A stretch of DNA of 10,180 nucleotides, taken from NCBI GenBank assembly GCA_014384545.1, contig JACNFQ010000021.1, forward strand, positions 1 to 10,180. Reading direction: 5' to 3'. The DNA is from a bacterium (lineage in GTDB: Bacteria > UBP7 > UBA6624). The notes under the pieces are model-generated. The model ran no database searches. It was not told the DNA's origin and saw nothing but the letters and a program-made list of their open reading frames with translations. Positions 6,383 to 10,180 of the stretch are shown here, piece after piece. How positions within the stretch are numbered: position 1 is the stretch's first letter; each line of letters begins with the position of its first letter. The position numbers were made by a program, and so were the translations under genes.

Positions 6383-7786
6383 ATGACAAAGATCACATAC
6401 CTTATACTCTTAGCTTGGATCGTCGTTGCTCCGACGCGTTTAGAGTCTGTAGATGCTCCTGTCCAATCGACTGCGCTCACCCTATACAACGATGGCACAG
6501 GATTCGTGAGACAAGTGCTAGAAGGACGTCTCCCTGTAGGAGATGATGTGAACTGGGTTCTGTCTGATTTGGCGGCGACACTGGAAGCACCCACCGTGCG
6601 GTTGGTCTCCCTTTCCCATCCGGGTTCCTTTTTTATTCGGGAGCAGAATTTTGAATATGACTTGGTCAATTCCCAGAAGATTCTTGACAGATATCTGGGT
6701 CAAACGGTAGGTTTTGATATTGAGAATCGTGCCACAGGGGATCTTTCTCGGGTAGAAGGAACGATTCTCTCTACAGCAGGGGCGGGTGTATACGAGATTG
6801 ATGGAGAGATACATATCGGTGCTCCGGGTCGTCTCATCCTTCCCTCCCTACCCGGTGGGCTGGCATTGCGTCCCCAACTCAGATGGAGACTTGCCAATGA
6901 GGAGAGGAGCGTTCAAGATCTCCTCCTCTCTTACCTCATGAGTGGGACATCGTGGTGGGCAGATTACACGCTCCATCTTGGAAAGGAAGGAATCGCCGAA
7001 CTTGATGGCTGGGTGACCCTCCAAAACGACTCAGGCACCAGTTACCCCGATGCTGAAATCAAATTGGTTGCCGGTTCTATCCATCGAGCCCCCAAAGCAC
7101 CTCAAGAGCATATGAGGAGGGGTATGGTCGCCGATTCGATGATGATGGAAGTCATAGAAGAGTCTTTCTTTGAGTATCACCTATACCGTCTCCCCTCACC
7201 CACCAATCTCCCCGACCGCAGTCTCAAGCAGGTGCGCTTCTTGACCGGAGATTCCGTTCCCTACCAGACCGTCTATACGCTCTCTAACCCGTGGGGTTAT
7301 GGTGGTCCTTCTACCGAAGCAGGCGATCCTGCTCGAGTCCCCATTGCTGTCAGTATCGCCTTTAGGAACGATGAAGAGAGTAGCCTAGGACTCCCCCTTC
7401 CCGCAGGGACTTTGCGGATGTTCATGGAAGATAGTCGAGGAGAGGCTCAGTTAGTCGGTGAAGACAATTTAGGGCATACGCCCAAGAATGAAGAAATCTC
7501 TCTCCAAGCCGGAGAGGCTTTTGATCTTGTGGGGGAGATTCGCACCCTAGACTTTACGAAACTCTACGCCAATCGAACGAAGACCGATGTGGAGGTGCGG
7601 GTTAGAAACCACAAGGAAGAAGGAACCGCAGTGGTTAGGTATCGAGCTCGCCTTTGGGGGGATGTGACACTTTCTAGCACTTCGTCCATTCAACTGGAAC
7701 CCCTTGGGAATGGATGGTACGAAGCCCTCATCCCCATAGATGCCGGTCAGGAATCGATCCTTACCTACTCAATCCTCACCAAATAG
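6383..7786 (+). CDS. Exported DUF4139 domain protein
   Basis: This 467-aa protein has a signal peptide (about 1-23: K3, hydrophobic core 5-16). The mature N-terminal part is beta-rich, opening with LTLYNDGTGFVRQ (32-44). The DUF4139 hallmark comes next: YLMSGTSWWADYTLHL (184-199), GWVTLQNDSGTSYPDAEIKLVAG (209-231), and an aromatic FFEYHLYRLP (262-271) after a Met-rich loop (about 244-258). The last two thirds carry several predicted beta strands ending in the conserved R-x-R-N-H (405-410) and G-W-Y-E (444-447) regions. Bacterial DUF4139 proteins are usually predicted secreted or cell-surface proteins; their function is not established. The gene is divergent from dsbD and ends inside the 3' end of the convergent helicase gene. 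A role linked to DsbD-assisted folding is not supported by cysteines: I see none in the mature protein. Confidence 0.85.
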   Translation: MTKITYLILLAWIVVAPTRLESVDAPVQSTALTLYNDGTGFVRQVLEGRLPVGDDVNWVLSDLAATLEAPTVRLVSLSHPGSFFIREQNFEYDLVNSQKILDRYLGQTVGFDIENRATGDLSRVEGTILSTAGAGVYEIDGEIHIGAPGRLILPSLPGGLALRPQLRWRLANEERSVQDLLLSYLMSGTSWWADYTLHLGKEGIAELDGWVTLQNDSGTSYPDAEIKLVAGSIHRAPKAPQEHMRRGMVADSMMMEVIEESFFEYHLYRLPSPTNLPDRSLKQVRFLTGDSVPYQTVYTLSNPWGYGGPSTEAGDPARVPIAVSIAFRNDEESSLGLPLPAGTLRMFMEDSRGEAQLVGEDNLGHTPKNEEISLQAGEAFDLVGEIRTLDFTKLYANRTKTDVEVRVRNHKEEGTAVVRYRARLWGDVTLSSTSSIQLEPLGNGWYEALIPIDAGQESILTYSILTK

Positions 7787-9746
7787 GGCGGGAAGGGCGG
7801 GTTCGACCCACACGTTCCACAAAGTCCTTTCCTTCAGTTAGGAATCGGCTGGGGCGACTGATGATTGACCCTCCCCCTCCCTGCCCCGCCCCACCCCACT
7901 CCTGCCCTAGGAGGGGGTAAGTAAAGATGAGCTGACGCCTCGCTCGCGTCGCTGCTACATAGAAGATGCGGCGTTCTTCTTCTTCTCCTTCTTCATCCTT
8001 GAGTCCCATGGGGCTTGGGAAGGCGTCCTCGCTGGTGCGAACGACCCAAACGAGGTCCCATTCCAACCCTTTTGATCGGTGAATCGTAGAGAGGACCAGC
8101 CTGTCATCAGTTCCTCCCTTCAATAGATCCGTTCCGTAAAGTTCGCCCAACAAAATGAGTTCGCTAAGAAAAGCAGACAGAGTCTTATAACCATCCGCCA
8201 AGATACCCAGTTGGTCTAAGTCTTGTAGGCGGTTTCTAGGGTTCTGGTATTTCGTTTCAAGATACTCACTGTAGACACCACGCGCGACCATTCGCACCAA
8301 GTCCCCTAGGGGTTTCTTATTCTTGTGAGCACGATGGAGATCAGCGATGTCTGATTCGAACCGCATCCATGTACTGCGAACAGAGGGAGGCAGAACAGCT
8401 GTTGATGCCCCATCAGCCATCTTCTCAAAAGGGCGTTCTTCTCCCTTGACCCAAGCCCGCACTTTTGATGCCCGTTTTGGTCCCACCCCTGGACACATCC
8501 CCAACACCCTCGTCCACGCCACTTCATCATCGGGATTCTGGAGAATCTTCAGGAAGGCAACGACATCCTTCACATGGGCCTGCTCAAAAAACCGCAACCC
8601 ACTGCGCACTTCGTAAGGAATGTTCCGCTTGAGCAAATCTGCCTGAAGGAACGTACTATGGCTATGGCTTCGGTACAGAATCGCCATTCTCTCCAAGGGT
8701 GTTCCAGCTTGATGGGCATCGACAACTTGTCGTGCAATCCATGCCGCTTCTCCCATCCCATTGGGAAGAGGCTGCACTTTAGGGCGTGGTCCGTGCGTAG
8801 GGCGTGCGGGGCGTAGGGTCTTGTGGTATTGTCCAGGGTTGTTCAGGATCACAGCATTGGCTAAGTCAAGAATCTGCTTGGTTGATCGGTAGTTCTCTTC
8901 TAACCTGTGGATTTTGGCTTCAGGATACCTATCTTGAAAGCCAAGAATGTTCTGGTAATGAGCCCCCCTAAACGCATAGATGCTCTGACAATCGTCTCCT
9001 ACGACCATCAACCTCTTCCCATTCGCTTGGGCAATGCGCTCAACGATCTCCCCTTGGGCGGTATTCGTATCTTGATACTCATCAACCAATACTTCTGTAA
9101 ATCTCCTGCCCATCTCTGCCCATGTGTCCTTGTCGTCTAACAACCGAAGCCAATATATGAGGAGATCGTCATAATCGAGACAGTTTGCCGCCCTCTTTCG
9201 TTCTTCATAAGCCGTTCGTACAGATTCGACCTTCTCGATATAATCAACAGCAAGAGGGACTTTGTCCGCCAGACTTCTCTCTAGGGAGCAACCTCGATTA
9301 AAAGCGTAAGAGAAGATATTTACGAGGACACGAGGAGCCGGAAAGAAATGATCCAGTTTTCCCAAAGTCTCACGCACGGTAGCTCGGACCAAATCTCTTT
9401 GATCTTCGCTATCTAGAATGGAATATGTGGTATCTAGCCCCACCACCTTTCCGTCTTGACGAATCAACCTATTGGCAATGGAATGGAAAGTTCCACCCCA
9501 CAATCCTTGAACTTCGGGACCCATCAATCCCCCAGCTTGGGTCATCATGGAGCTCGCCGCCTTGTTCGTAAATGTCAAAAGAAGAATCTTTGAGGGGCTA
9601 ACACCTTGGTCAACGAGCCACGCTGCACGATAGGTAAGTGTTCGGGTTTTTCCTGTTCCAGCACCGGCAATCACCAGATGCATACCCCTTTCAGCCGTAA
9701 CTGCCCCCCTTTGGGCGTCATTCAAGCCAGAAAGATCAAGAACCAT
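7776..9746 (-). CDS. uvrD: UvrD/PcrA/Rep-family superfamily 1 DNA helicase
   Basis: This is a 3'-5' SF1A helicase of 656 aa with all motifs intact: Q-motif LNDAQ (8-12), Walker A AGAGTGKT (27-34), motif Ia LTFTNKAA (57-64), motif II VDEYQDTN (221-228), motif III GDDCQSIYAFRGA (250-262), motif IV ENYRST (284-289), motif V STIHRSKGLEWD (553-564), and motif VI VAATRARR (597-604). Such enzymes use ATP to unwind DNA in repair and replication restart. It is shorter than UvrD or PcrA (about 720 aa): after motif VI there is only a Gly-rich linker (about 618-626) and a short tail, so the C-terminal Tudor-like domain that contacts RNA polymerase is absent, making it Rep-like in size. I start it at ATG 9746 because the Q-motif lies just after it and a -10 box lies 7 nt before it. 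The 32-residue upstream extension to 9842 is Ser/Phe-rich and covers the divergent gene's start. Confidence 0.93.
   Translation of the reverse strand: MVLDLSGLNDAQRGAVTAERGMHLVIAGAGTGKTRTLTYRAAWLVDQGVSPSKILLLTFTNKAASSMMTQAGGLMGPEVQGLWGGTFHSIANRLIRQDGKVVGLDTTYSILDSEDQRDLVRATVRETLGKLDHFFPAPRVLVNIFSYAFNRGCSLERSLADKVPLAVDYIEKVESVRTAYEERKRAANCLDYDDLLIYWLRLLDDKDTWAEMGRRFTEVLVDEYQDTNTAQGEIVERIAQANGKRLMVVGDDCQSIYAFRGAHYQNILGFQDRYPEAKIHRLEENYRSTKQILDLANAVILNNPGQYHKTLRPARPTHGPRPKVQPLPNGMGEAAWIARQVVDAHQAGTPLERMAILYRSHSHSTFLQADLLKRNIPYEVRSGLRFFEQAHVKDVVAFLKILQNPDDEVAWTRVLGMCPGVGPKRASKVRAWVKGEERPFEKMADGASTAVLPPSVRSTWMRFESDIADLHRAHKNKKPLGDLVRMVARGVYSEYLETKYQNPRNRLQDLDQLGILADGYKTLSAFLSELILLGELYGTDLLKGGTDDRLVLSTIHRSKGLEWDLVWVVRTSEDAFPSPMGLKDEEGEEEERRIFYVAATRARRQLIFTYPLLGQEWGGAGQGGGGSIISRPSRFLTEGKDFVERVGRTRPSRPIW
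7869..7897 (-). other. Strong G-quadruplex motif in the sense strand of the helicase gene
   Basis: Six runs of 3-5 G separated by only 1-2 nt (G4 T G4 C G4 CA G3 A G5 A G3) lie on the minus strand, which is the helicase coding strand, so the mRNA carries them too. They encode the Gly-rich linker after motif VI, about 90-120 nt before the stop codon. Confidence 0.6.
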
Positions 9747-9762
9747 CCTTAGGATTCTAGGG
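9747..9762. promoter_or_regulatory. Divergent promoter with overlapping -10 boxes (helicase / recombinase)
   Basis: The start codons of the helicase (9746, minus) and recombinase (9763, plus) are 16 bp apart. The plus strand has TAGGAT at 9750-9755, 7 nt before the GTG. The minus strand has TAGAAT at 9759-9754, 7 nt before the ATG. The two hexamers overlap by 2 bp within the near-palindrome TAGGATTCTA. Both spacings predict leaderless messages. On the plus strand the AGGA within TAGGAT could alternatively be a Shine-Dalgarno 8 nt from GTG. Confidence 0.5.
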
Positions 9763-10180
9763 GTGAAAAAGAACGATGTGATCCAAACCGAAGACCTATT
9801 GGTTTCTTTCGTAAACGAACTCCGTTCGGAAGGGAAGAGCAAGGCTACTCTTTTGGCGTATGAAAAAGATGTCTTGGCTTGGCTAGGCGCTAAGGGGCGT
9901 TCTGCCGAGGCGTTGGCAGACCACCTTGCTGCGTTGGGTCTTTCGGGGGTTAGTGGGCGAACGGTTGCGCGTCACGCCTCTGCTCTTAGAAGATGGGCAC
10001 GGTTCTTGACGACTTCTGGCCTTGCTGCAGAGGATTTGGCTCGGTTTGCTGTCAACCCCGAGAAACGTCTCCATCTTCTCACCTTCTTCGGACCTAAACA
10101 GTGGGAGACTAATCTCAACGCCCCTTACCCGTTCATACCCTTGGGCCGTCTCTGCATGCCGAACTTGCCGCTGCTCTACG
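9763..10180 (+). CDS. Tyrosine recombinase, XerC/XerD-like, N-terminal part (runs off window)
   Basis: The plus frame is open from GTG 9763 to the right edge (139 codons). Residues about 8-97 match the SAM-like core-binding domain of Xer-type recombinases: LLVSFVNELRSEGKSKATLLAYEKD-type helix 1, a middle helix with G-V-S-G-R-T-V-A-R-H, then SALRRWARFLTTSGL, closely following the R-h-hS-hR-F-(Y/F) pattern. In the family this domain precedes the catalytic domain with the Arg-His-Arg-Tyr residues, which would lie outside the window, so activity cannot be judged. After about residue 100 the reading becomes unlike the usual linker. The GTG at 9778 is a second in-frame start, but 9763 has the better upstream signals. 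It is divergent from the helicase gene. It could be a chromosomal Xer or a mobile-element integrase; the housekeeping surroundings favour the former weakly. Confidence 0.75.
   Translation, partial: MKKNDVIQTEDLLVSFVNELRSEGKSKATLLAYEKDVLAWLGAKGRSAEALADHLAALGLSGVSGRTVARHASALRRWARFLTTSGLAAEDLARFAVNPEKRLHLLTFFGPKQWETNLNAPYPFIPLGRLCMPNLPLLY

Noticed and set aside
7798-7812. GGTTCGA-like T-arm sequence suggesting a tRNA.
   Set aside because: No five-base T stem forms, there is no acceptor or anticodon arm, and the bases encode the conserved-frame tail of the helicase.
9747-9842. A 32-residue N-terminal extension of the helicase from an ATG at 9842.
   Set aside because: The family Q-motif begins just after the ATG at 9746, and the extension would cover the divergent recombinase start and both -10 boxes.
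1-10180. CRISPR array, insertion sequence ends or att sites next to the recombinase.
   Set aside because: No regularly spaced direct repeats, terminal inverted repeats or target duplications were found by eye; the recombinase is incomplete and its downstream side is unseen.

Overview
This is a densely coding stretch (well over 95% of bases in genes, roughly balanced GC) from a bacterium. The gene set is chromosomal housekeeping: RmuC, a DUF502 membrane protein, a DsbD-type thiol:disulfide reductase, a DUF4139 exported protein, a UvrD/PcrA-family helicase and the start of a tyrosine recombinase. DsbD, DUF502 and several signal-peptide proteins fit a cell with a periplasm or comparable exterior compartment. 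I cannot place the lineage from sequence alone. No rRNA, tRNA, IS element, phage structural gene or CRISPR array is visible.

Layout. Positions 1-2035 (minus) are one uninterrupted frame that runs off the left edge. It encodes a secreted protein of at least 678 residues with two tandem polysaccharide-deacetylase-like domains. Positions 2089-4039 (minus) are a tightly overlapping set: rmuC, then a zinc-ribbon protein fused to a degenerate HNH domain, then a small stand-alone zinc-ribbon protein related to that fusion's N-terminus. Positions 4166-6348 (minus) hold dsbD followed by the DUF502 gene. A 34-bp divergent gap separates dsbD from the DUF4139 gene (6383-7786, plus). That gene converges on, and overlaps by 11 bp, the helicase gene (7776-9746, minus). 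A 16-bp divergent gap then leads into a tyrosine recombinase that runs off the right edge.

The strongest unlisted signal is regulatory. Six of the seven genes that can head a transcription unit carry a TANNNT hexamer (and the seventh, dsbD, carries GATAAT) ending 6 or 7 nt before the start codon. That is the spacing expected if the hexamer is a -10 box and the transcript starts at or next to the start codon, i.e. leaderless mRNA. The two genes translated from inside the rmuC operon lack the hexamer; one has a clear Shine-Dalgarno instead. Two of the promoters also share TTGCCC exactly 17 bp upstream, and one divergent pair has -10 boxes overlapping on opposite strands.

The most novel protein-level item is the pair of small basic zinc-ribbon proteins after rmuC. 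The larger one has an HNH fold signature in which two of the three name-giving catalytic residues are replaced, so it looks like a DNA-binding pseudo-nuclease coupled to a recombination-linked nuclease-family gene. Functional links among the operons are inference only; a plausible one is that the exported deacetylase-like protein, whose second domain has six cysteines, depends on the periplasmic thiol pathway that DsbD feeds.
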